From the NCBI GenBank assembly GCA_003545125.1, contig DQCI01000069.1, positions 1 to 11,336 on the forward strand: a stretch of 11,336 nucleotides of DNA, read 5' to 3'. The DNA comes from Paracoccaceae bacterium (GTDB lineage: Bacteria; Pseudomonadota; Alphaproteobacteria; Rhodobacterales; Rhodobacteraceae). The position numbers and the translations under genes are program-made. Positions 1 to 6,600 of the stretch are shown here, one piece after another. The notes below the pieces were generated by a model that was not told the DNA's origin, made no database searches, and worked only from the letters and a program-made list of their open reading frames with translations. Every line of letters starts with the position of its first letter. Positions within the stretch are counted from its first letter, which is position 1.

Positions 1-591
1 GCCGAAAAAGCCGTGGCCGGCTTCGTCCTCTTCTACCTCGCCGTCTTCTCGGCCTGGTTCTTCTCGATCGGCAACAACGAGTTCATCATCTACATCGTCA
101 CCATGCTGGTGCTGATGGGGCTGATCGGGTCCACGCTCCGGGTCGGCGAATACCCCCCGCGCATGCTCTGGGCGCTCGCAATCTGGGGGCTCTTGCATTG
201 CGCCGGTGGCGGTGTGCCGATGGGCGACACCGTGCTCTACGCCACGCAGGTCATTCCGCTCGTCGGCAATGGCGATACCGAGATGACGCTGCTCAAATAC
301 GACCAGCTCGTCCACGCGCTCGGCTTCGCCGTCACCGCCTGGGTGCTTTGGCATGTGTTCACCCGGCATTACCCCGACACCCGGGGCACCTGGACGGCCT
401 ATGCCTTCCCGGCCCTCGCCTCGATGGGGCTCGGCGCGGTCAACGAGATCATCGAGTTCTCGGCCGTGGTGATCGTGCAGGACACCGGGGTCGGCGGCTA
501 TGTCAACACCGCGCTCGATCTGTGCTTCAACGGTGCCGGCGCGCTGATCGCGGTTCTGGTGATCGCCTGGACCCAACGGGCGCGGCCCTGA
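1..591 (+). CDS. Small integral membrane protein, YjdF/DUF2238-like (5' end outside window)
   Basis: The reading frame is open from the first base to a TGA at 589-591, so the gene probably begins upstream. A GTG at 13 is a possible start giving 192 residues, but no Shine-Dalgarno can be judged. Numbered from that GTG, hydrophobic segments lie near residues 3-19, 23-40, 51-64, 99-116, 127-142 and 172-186, which suggests a polytopic inner-membrane protein. Three motifs recall the YjdF/DUF2238 family of about 200 residues: KYDQLVHALGF (95-105), NEIIEF (144-149) and a GGYVNTALDLCFNGAGA tail (161-177). The biochemical function of that family is unknown to me. The conserved charged residues within membrane segments (Asp97, His101, Glu145, Glu148, Asp169) are what one expects of that family. 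A hydrolase gene starts 34 bp downstream on the same strand, so co-transcription is plausible. The family call is moderately sure; membrane location is much surer. Confidence 0.6.
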   Translation, partial: AEKAVAGFVLFYLAVFSAWFFSIGNNEFIIYIVTMLVLMGLIGSTLRVGEYPPRMLWALAIWGLLHCAGGGVPMGDTVLYATQVIPLVGNGDTEMTLLKYDQLVHALGFAVTAWVLWHVFTRHYPDTRGTWTAYAFPALASMGLGAVNEIIEFSAVVIVQDTGVGGYVNTALDLCFNGAGALIAVLVIAWTQRARP

Positions 592-625
592 CCCAGCCCG
601 CACAACACAAAAGAAAGAGACCAAG

Positions 626-1615
626 ATGAAACGCCTGTTGAAAGTCCTCGGTGTGTTCGCCGGCCTCCTCGTCCTCGCCGCCGCCGGGCTCTGGATCGGC
701 ACAAGCGGCGACTACCCGGTTGCCGCCACGGTCACCGACGACCCCGCGCTGCCGGCTGTCGACATCCTCGGCATCCGCCTCCACGGCGAGAGCTATGGTC
801 CGGAAGACGGCCCCGCGGTGATCGTGCTCCACGGCGGGCCCGGCGGCGACTACCGCTCGCTGCTGCCGCTCGCGGCCCTCGCCGAAGATGGCTTGCGCGT
901 GCAATTCTACGACCAGCGCGGTGCCGGGCTGTCCGAGCGTGTGGACCCGGATCAACTCACGCTCGACAGCCATCTCGCCGAACTCGACGCGCTGGCAGAA
1001 AGCCTCAGCCCCGATGCGCCGGTCACGCTGATCGGTCACAGCTGGGGCGCCATGCTGGCGAGCGCCTATCTCGGGCGGCACCCGGCCCGGGTCGACCGTG
1101 CGGTGCTGATCGAGCCCGGTTTCCTGTCCGCCGCGGAAGCGGATGCTTTCATGGCGGAGATGCAAGGCTACCTGCGCAGCCCCGGCGCGCTCGTCCAGAT
1201 GGGACTGGCCGGGTTTCGCGCGAGCCACGTGAGAGGCCCCGACCCCGCAGCCGCCAACGACTTTCTGGTCGGCCGGTTGGTGCACTGGTTCGCAGCCCAC
1301 CCGGACAACTCCTACCATTGCCCCGGCACCCCCTGGGACAGCCCGGCCTGGCGGTTCGGCGCCGCGGCGGGCCAGGCGGTGCAGGCCCAGGCGAGCCCGG
1401 CCGATCTCGACAGCCTTGGCGCGGTCGCGGATTTCTCCGGCCCGGTCCTGCTGATCAGCGGCGCCTGCGACGACTGGATCGGCCCGCCCCTTCAGGAACG
1501 CCACCTCGCCCTGTTCGCCGACGCGACCCACGTGGTGATCGAAGACGCCGGCCATGACGTGATCGACGACCAGCCCGCCAAAGCGCTGGCCGTCATCCGC
1601 GACTTCCTCGAGTGA
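626..1615 (+). CDS. Membrane-anchored alpha/beta hydrolase, proline-iminopeptidase-like (S33 type)
   Basis: The protein has 329 residues and begins at ATG 626, preceded by a weak purine-rich AAGAGA about 8 bases upstream. Residues 4-24 are hydrophobic after two basic residues, so it is probably anchored in or exported across the inner membrane. The alpha/beta hydrolase fold is shown by an oxyanion-loop HGGPGG (69-74), DQRGAG (96-101), the nucleophile elbow GHSWG with Ser139 (137-141), a likely acid in GACDDW (Asp282 or Asp283) and His310 in DAGHDV. HGGPGG plus DQRG.G.S is the signature of proline iminopeptidases and related S33 enzymes, but many relatives hydrolyse esters or other amides, so the substrate is unassigned. 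The TGA at 1613-1615 overlaps the GTG of the broken DUF985 gene, so the two were probably translationally coupled. The catalytic set appears intact. Confidence 0.85.
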   Translation: MKRLLKVLGVFAGLLVLAAAGLWIGTSGDYPVAATVTDDPALPAVDILGIRLHGESYGPEDGPAVIVLHGGPGGDYRSLLPLAALAEDGLRVQFYDQRGAGLSERVDPDQLTLDSHLAELDALAESLSPDAPVTLIGHSWGAMLASAYLGRHPARVDRAVLIEPGFLSAAEADAFMAEMQGYLRSPGALVQMGLAGFRASHVRGPDPAAANDFLVGRLVHWFAAHPDNSYHCPGTPWDSPAWRFGAAAGQAVQAQASPADLDSLGAVADFSGPVLLISGACDDWIGPPLQERHLALFADATHVVIEDAGHDVIDDQPAKALAVIRDFLE

Positions 1616-2034
1616 CCGCAGACGAGATCATCGCGACCCTCGACTTATTGCCCCCCCGAAGGCGGCTGGTTTCGCGAGACCTGGCGCACCGACCCGGCGG
1701 AGGGTGCCCGCCCCCCGGGCACCGCGATCTATGTCCTGCTCCGGGCCAGCGAGCGCAGCCTCTGGCACCGGATCGACGCGACCGAGGTCCGGTTTTCCCA
1801 CGCAGGCAGCCCGCTGCGGTTGCGGCTCAGCCCGGACGCGACCGCCCCGCCGCAGCTTTTTGTCTCGGGCCGGATCTCGGGCGCGCAGAACGGCCGCAAC
1901 GGGTCGTGCCCGCGTTTCATTGGCAGGCGGCCGAGAGCAGGGGCGGTTTCACCCTCGTCTCCTGGACTGTCAGCCCCGGGTTCACCTTCGCAGGCTTCGA
2001 GCTCGCGCCGCCTCAGTTCGACATCCCCGGCTAG
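1612..2034 (+). pseudogene. DUF985 (cupin-5-like) gene with two compensating frameshifts
   Basis: The frame starts at GTG 1612 (GTGA overlap with the hydrolase stop) and stops at TAG 2032-2034. Its first 14 codons (TADEIIATLDLLP) and its last ~55 codons (GPDLG...VVPAFHWQAAESRGGFTLVSWTVSPGFTFAGFELAPP) read as the ends of a DUF985 protein, which are usually about 140-160 residues. Between them the family-like reading (EGGWFRETWRTDPAEGARP, then SERSLWHRIDATEV, then SHAGSPLRLRLSPD) lies in the next frame, from about 1655 to 1863. The first shift sits in a run of seven C at 1651-1657, where the family normally has PHPEGG, as if two bases were lost. The second is near 1863/1864, where one base is missing before CTCGGG. 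The shifts sum to three, so no stop appears, but about 68 central residues are scrambled. From memory of the family, EVR for EVW and LVSW for LVSC are changes at usually conserved positions, which supports real decay over sequencing error. DUF985 proteins are small cupins of unclear role. Confidence 0.75.
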
Positions 2035-2050
2035 ACCCGGGCGCGGGACA

Positions 2051-2093
2051 ACGCGGTTTCAAAACCGCGTTCCAAGCCGCTTCGAAGCGGCTT
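2051..2093. repeat. Pair of tandem 20-nt hairpins, 23-bp period
   Basis: Two near-perfect inverted repeats lie just after the DUF985 stop. The first, 2051-2070, pairs ACGCGGTT with AACCGCGT around TCAA. The second, 2074-2093, is a perfect 20-bp palindrome (AAGCCGCTTC/GAAGCGGCTT). They are separated by 3 bases, so the units repeat every 23 bp. There is no T-run after them, so this is not a classical intrinsic terminator, although it could protect or end the transcript of the upstream cluster. The same hairpin-3-hairpin spacing occurs in the array after lexA. Confidence 0.75.
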
Positions 2094-2104
2094 CGGCGCC
2101 CTGT

Positions 2105-2185
2105 TCCGAGGTTCGCCCACAAAACACCAGTTAGCGCTACCGCTAAAGATCACAATAGCTTAGACCCCCGTCCGAGTTCGCCCAC
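2105..2185. repeat. Imperfect 15/16-bp direct repeat flanking a 50-bp segment
   Basis: TCCGAGGTTCGCCCAC at 2105-2120 recurs as TCCGAGTTCGCCCAC at 2171-2185, differing by one G. The copies enclose 50 bp that include the LacI-operator-like dyad. This could be a remnant of a duplication or a rearrangement scar between the broken DUF985 gene and trpC. No coding capacity is evident across 2035-2266. Confidence 0.45.
2129..2148. promoter_or_regulatory. LacI-family operator-like dyad
   Basis: TTAGCG (2131-2136) pairs with CGCTAA (2141-2146) around CTAC. The core GTTAGCGCTACC (2130-2141) resembles LacI-family operators of the TTAGCGCTAA type with a central CG step. No sugar-use gene lies next to it, so it may be a fossil of a lost regulated gene or simply chance. 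It is 120 bp upstream of trpC. Confidence 0.25.
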
Positions 2186-2266
2186 CCCTCGGGACACAGC
2201 GGCCAACCCCTCCCTGCGCGCCCGGGGGCCATTGCCTGCCGGACCGTCCGTCGTTACACCGGCGCC

Positions 2267-3079
2267 ATGACCAACGTGCTCGACAAGATCAAGGCCTACA
2301 AGCTCGAGGAGGTGGCGGAAAAGAAGCGCCACCGCCCGATGGGCGTGCTCGAGGCCGAGGCCCGCGGCGCCCTCCCCGTGCGGGGCTTTGCCGACCGCCT
2401 CACCGCCGCCACCAAGACCGGCTACGGCCTCATCGCCGAAGTCAAGAAAGCCTCGCCCTCCAAGGGGCTGATCCGCGCGGATTTCGACCCGCCCGCGATC
2501 GCCCGGGCCTATGAGGCCGGGGGCGCCACCTGCCTCAGCGTGCTGACCGACACGCCCTCGTTCCAGGGCGCAGACGACTTCCTGGTCGCGGCCCGGGGCG
2601 CCACCACTCTGCCAGCGCTGCGCAAGGATTTCATGTACGATCCCTGGCAGGTCGCCGAAGCCCGCGCGCTCGGCGCCGATTGCATCCTCATCATCATGGC
2701 AAGCGTTGAAGACGGCCAGGCGGCAGAGTTGGAAGACGCGGCGTTTTCCTGGGGGATGGACGTGCTCGTCGAGGTCCACGACGCCGACGAACTTGCCCGC
2801 GCAACGCGGCTGAAATCGCCCCTGCTCGGCATCAACAACCGCAATCTCAAGACTTTCGAGACCTCGCTCGACACCACGCGCACGCTCGCGAAACTGGCCC
2901 CGGACGACCGGCTGCTGGTGTGCGAATCCGGGCTTTTCACGCCTGCCGATCTTGCCCAGATGGCGACGGTCGGGGCGCGGGCCTTCCTGATCGGCGAGAG
3001 CCTGATGCGGCAGACGGATGTCGAGGCCGCGACCCGCACCCTGCTTGAGAACCCCGTGGCCCCGGAGACAACCCCATGA
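2267..3079 (+). CDS. trpC: Indole-3-glycerol phosphate synthase
   Basis: This 270-residue TIM-barrel enzyme converts carboxyphenylamino-deoxyribulose phosphate to indole-3-glycerol phosphate in cytosolic tryptophan synthesis. Visible signatures are [17 protein letters not shown] at the N-terminus, [15 protein letters not shown] (55-69), the catalytic lysine in RKDFM (Lys120), LVEVHD (Glu169), GINNRNL (188-194), ESG (220-222) and the phosphate-binding GESLM (243-247). The length is normal for a monofunctional TrpC, with no fused TrpF. ATG 2267 is chosen because the conserved N-terminal helix begins there, and no other in-frame start is close. I see no Shine-Dalgarno before it, unlike the following three genes. 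Its last bases contain the GGAG (3064-3067) used by moaC, and the stop overlaps the moaC start (ATGA 3076-3079). In related genomes I expect trpG-trpD immediately upstream; here the upstream 2.2 kb contains no trpD. Confidence 0.97.
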   Translation: MTNVLDKIKAYKLEEVAEKKRHRPMGVLEAEARGALPVRGFADRLTAATKTGYGLIAEVKKASPSKGLIRADFDPPAIARAYEAGGATCLSVLTDTPSFQGADDFLVAARGATTLPALRKDFMYDPWQVAEARALGADCILIIMASVEDGQAAELEDAAFSWGMDVLVEVHDADELARATRLKSPLLGINNRNLKTFETSLDTTRTLAKLAPDDRLLVCESGLFTPADLAQMATVGARAFLIGESLMRQTDVEAATRTLLENPVAPETTP

Positions 3080-3555
3080 GCGACCTCACCCATTTCGACG
3101 AAGGCGGCAAGGCCCACATGGTCGACGTTTCCGGCAAGGCGGTCACCGACCGGGTCGCGGTCGCCTCGGGCGCGGTGGTGATGTCGCCCGAAACCCTGGC
3201 GCTGGTCGAGGCGGGCACCGCCAAAAAGGGCGACGTGCTCGGCATCGCCCGGACTGCCGGGATCATGGGGGCCAAGAAAACCTCCGATCTGATCCCGCTC
3301 TGCCACCCGCTGCCAATCACCAGAGTGGCGCTCGACCTCGAACCCGACGCGACCCTGCCCGGCGTGCGGATCACCGCGACCGTCAAGACATCCGGCCAGA
3401 CCGGGGTTGAAATGGAGGCGCTCACCGCCGTCACCACCGCGGCGCTCACGATCTATGACATGCTCAAAGCGGCCGAGAAGGGGATGCGGATCGAGGACAT
3501 CCGGCTCCGCTCGAAGACCGGCGGCAAATCGGGCACCTGGGAGGCCGACGCGTGA
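3076..3555 (+). CDS. moaC: Cyclic pyranopterin monophosphate synthase
   Basis: MoaC acts after MoaA in molybdenum cofactor synthesis, turning the cyclised GTP derivative into cyclic pyranopterin monophosphate. The 159-residue length is standard. Residues known to matter in the E. coli enzyme fall at matching numbers: Lys51 in AKKGDVL, His77 in LCHPLPITR, Glu112 and Glu114 in TGVEMEAL, Asp128 and Lys131 in YDMLKA, and Lys147 in RSKTGGKSG. The start ATG overlaps the trpC stop by four bases, with GGAG eight bases upstream. The stop overlaps the GTG of the GIY-YIG gene. The direct MoaC partner in the pathway, moeA, is separated from it here by that extra gene. Confidence 0.97.
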   Translation: MSDLTHFDEGGKAHMVDVSGKAVTDRVAVASGAVVMSPETLALVEAGTAKKGDVLGIARTAGIMGAKKTSDLIPLCHPLPITRVALDLEPDATLPGVRITATVKTSGQTGVEMEALTAVTTAALTIYDMLKAAEKGMRIEDIRLRSKTGGKSGTWEADA

Positions 3556-4457
3556 CGTCGACCTCGGGCCGGTCTCTGGAGTTGTTCTTCGTAGACGGGC
3601 AGCCGGACGGGTTGCTGACGGCCGAACTTTTCAACTGGACCGGCCATGTCCTGCAAGTCCCCCGGACCCGCCTGAAAGAAGCGCTCCGACGCACCGAGTG
3701 TGGCTTCACCGGCGTCTATATCCTCCTTGGCGACAGGGAAGCGGGGCCAACGGCCTATATCGGCGAAAGCGAGGACATCGGGGCACGCCTCAGGAACCAT
3801 GCTTTGGAGAAAGAATGGTGGGATCGGGCGATCATCATCACGACCGCCGCCAACAATCTCCACAAGGCGCACGTGAAATACCTCGAATCGCGCCTCGTGG
3901 AACTGGCCATCAAGGCAGGCAATACCCCGCTCGAAAATGGCAATACACCTGCGCGATCCTCACTCTCCGAAGCCGCGCAAACCAATATGGAAGTTTTCAT
4001 TAATAACCTCTCCGTTGTTCTGCCCGCAATCCGGGTCGACCTGCTCGTCGACCGGACTCGTCCGAAGATACCGGACGAAGACACCAAGACAGCCGGCCAA
4101 ACCGCTTTCATCTTGACCTCGGAACGCGCTGGCATACATGCGCGCGCTGTTTTGAAAGAAGGCGAGTTGATCGTTCAAGCTGCGTCGCAAGTCCGTTCGG
4201 CATGGGTCGGGAAAGGGTCGTGGGACAAAGGGTACAGAAAGTTGAGGGAACACCTCATCGAAACAGGTATCATCGACTTTCAGGAAGGCACTGGGGTGTT
4301 CACCGAGAACTACGCGTTTTCCAGCCCGAGCGCGGCCGCAGCGGTCATTGTCGGGCGCGCCGCAAACGGTCGCACGGAGTGGCACGTTGAAGGACGAAAA
4401 CAGACCTACGGGGAATGGGAAGAAGAACAACTCCGAACCGAGGGGAGCACAACATGA
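3552..4457 (+). CDS. GIY-YIG nuclease-like protein with C-terminal DUF4357
   Basis: The protein has 301 residues and starts at GTG 3552, with a strong GGGAGG (3539-3544) seven bases upstream and a GTGA overlap with moaC. Residues 8-45 ([23 protein letters not shown]) are the leader typical of this family. The GIY-YIG domain spans about 52-125: GVY (54-56), YIG followed by E (69-72), Arg80 in ARLRNH, the KAH motif (105-107) and the presumed metal-binding Glu112 in YLESRL. All core residues look intact. Residues 126-180 form a linker with helical character. The DUF4357 module covers about 185-290 and includes [18 protein letters not shown] (256-273) with W277. Such proteins are predicted DNA nucleases; I know of no established substrate, and a role in defence or repair is only a guess. 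Base composition is visibly lower in GC than in its neighbours, especially at 3960-4040, which suggests acquisition. Its TGA overlaps the moeA start (ATGA 4454-4457). Confidence 0.88.
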   Translation: MTSTSGRSLELFFVDGQPDGLLTAELFNWTGHVLQVPRTRLKEALRRTECGFTGVYILLGDREAGPTAYIGESEDIGARLRNHALEKEWWDRAIIITTAANNLHKAHVKYLESRLVELAIKAGNTPLENGNTPARSSLSEAAQTNMEVFINNLSVVLPAIRVDLLVDRTRPKIPDEDTKTAGQTAFILTSERAGIHARAVLKEGELIVQAASQVRSAWVGKGSWDKGYRKLREHLIETGIIDFQEGTGVFTENYAFSSPSAAAAVIVGRAANGRTEWHVEGRKQTYGEWEEEQLRTEGSTT

Positions 4458-5626
4458 TCACCGTCACCGAGGCCCTCGAGCGGCTGTTCGCCCTCGCCAC
4501 CCCCACCGGGACCGAGACCGTGCCGCTGGCCGACGCTGCCGGCCGGGTGCTGGCAGCACCCGTGGTGGCGACCCGCGACCAACCGCCCTTCCCCGCCTCG
4601 GCCATGGACGGCTACGCGGTGAAAGGCGTCGAGGCCGATCCGGACGCGATGTTCAAGGTGATCGGCGAAGCGCGGGCCGGGGCGCGGTTCGAGGGCCGGG
4701 TCGGCCCAGGCCAGGCGGTGCGGATCTTCACCGGCGCCCCGGTGCCCGAAGGCGCGGACCGGATCGTCATCCAGGAGGACGTGACCCGGACCGGTGACCT
4801 CATCAGCCTCGCGCGCGACCTCGACGCCGGACCCTACCTGCGCCCGGCCGGGATGGATTTCGCCGCTGGCGACCGGCTCGACGCGCCGCGCATCCTCGGC
4901 CCCCGGGACCTTGCACTGATTGCGGCGATGAACGCCGGACAGCTCACCGTCGCCCGCCGGCCGGAGGTGGCGCTGATCGCCACCGGCGATGAGCTGGTCA
5001 TGCCGGGCGAAGAGCCCGGCCCCGACCAGATCATCGCCTCGAACGCCTTCGGCCTCAAAGCCATGCTCGAGGCCGCAGGCGCCCGCGCCCGGCTGCTGCC
5101 GATTGCGCGCGACAATTCAGACAGCCTGAGAACGGTGTTCGGTCTCGCCGCCGACGCCGACCTCGTGGTCACAATCGGCGGTGCCTCGGTGGGCGACCAC
5201 GACCTTGTCGGCCCCGTTGCCGCCGAGCTCGGAATGGCGCAGAGCTTCTACAAAGTGGCGATGCGACCGGGCAAACCGCTGATGGCGGGCCGTCTCGGCA
5301 CCGCCGCCATGGTCGGCCTGCCCGGAAACCCGGTCTCTGCGCTGGTCTGCGGCCAGGTCTTCCTGGTGCCGATGCTACGCGCCATGCTGGGTTTGGGCGC
5401 GGCCCCGGCGTTCCGGCAACAGGCCCTGCTTGCCGAGGACATCCCGAACAATGGACCGCGCGAACATTACATGCGCGCGGTGGTCGACGAGACCGGTATC
5501 CGACTGCTGCCGGCGCAGGACTCGGCGCTTCTGACGATCCTCGCCAACGCCAACGCACTCCTGGTGCGTCCGGTTTCGGACCCGGCGCGCGCCGCCGGAA
5601 CGCCCGTCGACTATGTCCCGCTCTGA
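4454..5626 (+). CDS. moeA: Molybdopterin molybdenumtransferase
   Basis: MoeA inserts molybdate into adenylylated molybdopterin, the last general step of molybdenum cofactor synthesis. The 390-residue length fits. ATG 4454 is chosen because [11 protein letters not shown] is the family N-terminus and GGGGAG (4442-4447) sits six bases upstream; an in-frame ATG at 4415 lies inside the preceding gene and lacks support. Domain signs in order are SAMDGYAVK with Asp52, the molybdopterin-binding MoCF fold with IATGDEL (Asp179), VTIGGASVGDHD (Asp248), KVAMRPGKP (267-275) and GLPGNPVS (288-295), then the C-terminal beta domain ending in PVDYVPL. It is the last gene of the trpC-moaC-nuclease-moeA overlapping set. 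Its translation is probably coupled to the nuclease gene and no longer directly to moaC. Confidence 0.97.
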   Translation: MITVTEALERLFALATPTGTETVPLADAAGRVLAAPVVATRDQPPFPASAMDGYAVKGVEADPDAMFKVIGEARAGARFEGRVGPGQAVRIFTGAPVPEGADRIVIQEDVTRTGDLISLARDLDAGPYLRPAGMDFAAGDRLDAPRILGPRDLALIAAMNAGQLTVARRPEVALIATGDELVMPGEEPGPDQIIASNAFGLKAMLEAAGARARLLPIARDNSDSLRTVFGLAADADLVVTIGGASVGDHDLVGPVAAELGMAQSFYKVAMRPGKPLMAGRLGTAAMVGLPGNPVSALVCGQVFLVPMLRAMLGLGAAPAFRQQALLAEDIPNNGPREHYMRAVVDETGIRLLPAQDSALLTILANANALLVRPVSDPARAAGTPVDYVPL

Positions 5627-5665
5627 AAGCCAAAGCAGACCTGAGCTCAGCCCCTTTCCCAGCCT

Positions 5666-5684
5666 GCCGGAGCCCAATTCCGGC
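5666..5684. other. Short inverted repeat after moeA
   Basis: GCCGGA (5666-5671) and TCCGGC (5679-5684) form a 6-bp stem with a 7-base loop about 40 bp after the moeA stop. No T-run follows. It is a weak candidate for ending the operon transcript, or chance in GC-rich DNA. Confidence 0.25.
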
Positions 5685-5737
5685 CCTCGCCGAACCCGTC
5701 TCCGCCGCGGTCGGTCCCTGCGGAGCACACCGTTTCG

Positions 5738-5750
5738 CAGTGAGTCACTG
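5738..5750. promoter_or_regulatory. 13-bp palindrome upstream of lexA
   Basis: CAGTGA and TCACTG flank a central G, giving a perfect 13-bp dyad 35 bp before the lexA -35 element. It has the size of a dimeric regulator site, but I do not recognise a regulator with this motif. Confidence 0.3.
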
Positions 5751-5784
5751 TTGCCACGGTGTTCGCGCCGTTAACACGGGTTAA

Positions 5785-5813
5785 TTGACATGAAACGGGA
5801 ACGGTTCTAGAAC
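5785..5813 (+). promoter_or_regulatory. Sigma-70 type promoter of lexA
   Basis: A perfect TTGACA (5785-5790) is followed after exactly 17 bases by TAGAAC (5808-5813), a four-of-six match to the -10 consensus. Transcription would start near 5820, leaving a leader of about 70 bases. The LexA operator covers the spacer and the -10 element, as expected for autorepression. Confidence 0.7.
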
Positions 5814-5824
5814 ATAAACTGAAC
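5799..5824. promoter_or_regulatory. LexA operator: three GAAC repeats with 7-bp spacers (two overlapping SOS boxes)
   Basis: GAAC occurs at 5799-5802, 5810-5813 and 5821-5824, every 11 bp, that is GAAC-N7-GAAC-N7-GAAC. The alphaproteobacterial LexA box is the direct repeat GTTC-N7-GTTC, which reads as GAAC-N7-GAAC on the other strand, so this contains two overlapping boxes. Its position over the -10 element and transcription start fits repression of lexA by its own product. Confidence 0.85.
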
Positions 5825-5888
5825 GCTCCCGCGCCAAGGAAAGAACCCGACGGGAGGAACACACAGGAACATATAAGGGAACGAGCAG

Positions 5889-6593
5889 ATGTTGACACGC
5901 AAGCAACTGGATTTGCTGGATTTTATCAACAAGCGTTTGCAGCGCGACGGTGTTCCGCCCTCGTTCGACGAAATGAAGGAAGCGCTTGACCTGCGCTCCA
6001 AGTCGGGGATCCACAGGCTCATCACCGCGCTCGAGGAGCGCGGCTTCATTCGCCGCCTGCCGCACCGGGCCCGTGCGATCGAGATCCTCAAATTGCCGGA
6101 GGCCCTCGACAGGGGCGCGGGCGGCCGTGCCGGGTTCGAGCCCCGGATCATCGACGGCGACCGTCCCGCAAGGACCCCGGCGAACGCGATGCCGCTCGAC
6201 AATGCTCCGGCGCTGGAACTGCCGCTGCTCGGCCGAATCGCCGCCGGTACGCCGATCGAAGCGATCACCGACGGTCAGAGCCACGTCGCCATTCCCGGCA
6301 GCATGGTTGCCGGGGCAGGAAAGCACTATGCCCTTGAGGTCAAGGGCGAATCCATGATCGACGCCGGGATCAATTCAGGTGACGTCGTCGTCATCCGCGA
6401 GACCTCCGTGGCCGACAACGGCGACATCGTCGTCGCCCAGGTCGATGGCTACGAAGCGACACTCAAGCGCTACAAGAAATCGGGCGATATGGTAATGCTG
6501 GAGGCTGCAAACCCGGCATTCGAAACCCGGCTCCTGCGCCACGACCAGGTCGAGGTCCAGGGCAAACTTGTGGGGTTGATCCGGACCTATTGA
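5889..6593 (+). CDS. lexA: LexA SOS repressor
   Basis: LexA represses DNA-damage genes and cleaves itself when stimulated by RecA filaments. The protein has 234 residues. A winged-helix DNA-binding domain occupies about 1-70 ([33 protein letters not shown]). A proline- and alanine-rich linker (about 71-108) is longer than in E. coli LexA and typical of alphaproteobacteria. The S24 peptidase domain follows, with the cleavage site Ala119-Gly120 in RIAAG, nucleophile Ser155 in KGESM and general base Lys193 in YEATLKR. All catalytic parts are intact. ATG 5889 is supported by AAGGGA (5875-5880) eight bases upstream and by the conserved N-terminus. The upstream operator indicates autoregulation. 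The gene converges with comEC, with 111 bp between the stops that holds the hairpin array. Confidence 0.97.
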   Translation: MLTRKQLDLLDFINKRLQRDGVPPSFDEMKEALDLRSKSGIHRLITALEERGFIRRLPHRARAIEILKLPEALDRGAGGRAGFEPRIIDGDRPARTPANAMPLDNAPALELPLLGRIAAGTPIEAITDGQSHVAIPGSMVAGAGKHYALEVKGESMIDAGINSGDVVVIRETSVADNGDIVVAQVDGYEATLKRYKKSGDMVMLEAANPAFETRLLRHDQVEVQGKLVGLIRTY

Positions 6594-6600
6594 TCGGTCG

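Noticed and set aside
527-1555. 342-residue minus-strand open frame opposite the hydrolase
   Set aside because: It overlaps the hydrolase almost completely and has no family motifs. The plus-strand product has an intact catalytic triad.
1612-2034. An intact novel 140-residue protein
   Set aside because: Its ends match DUF985 in this frame while the centre matches in another, so the open frame is a by-product of two compensating indels.
4415-4453. Upstream ATG for moeA at 4415
   Set aside because: It lies in the nuclease gene, adds non-conserved residues, and the ribosome site at 4442-4447 fits ATG 4454.
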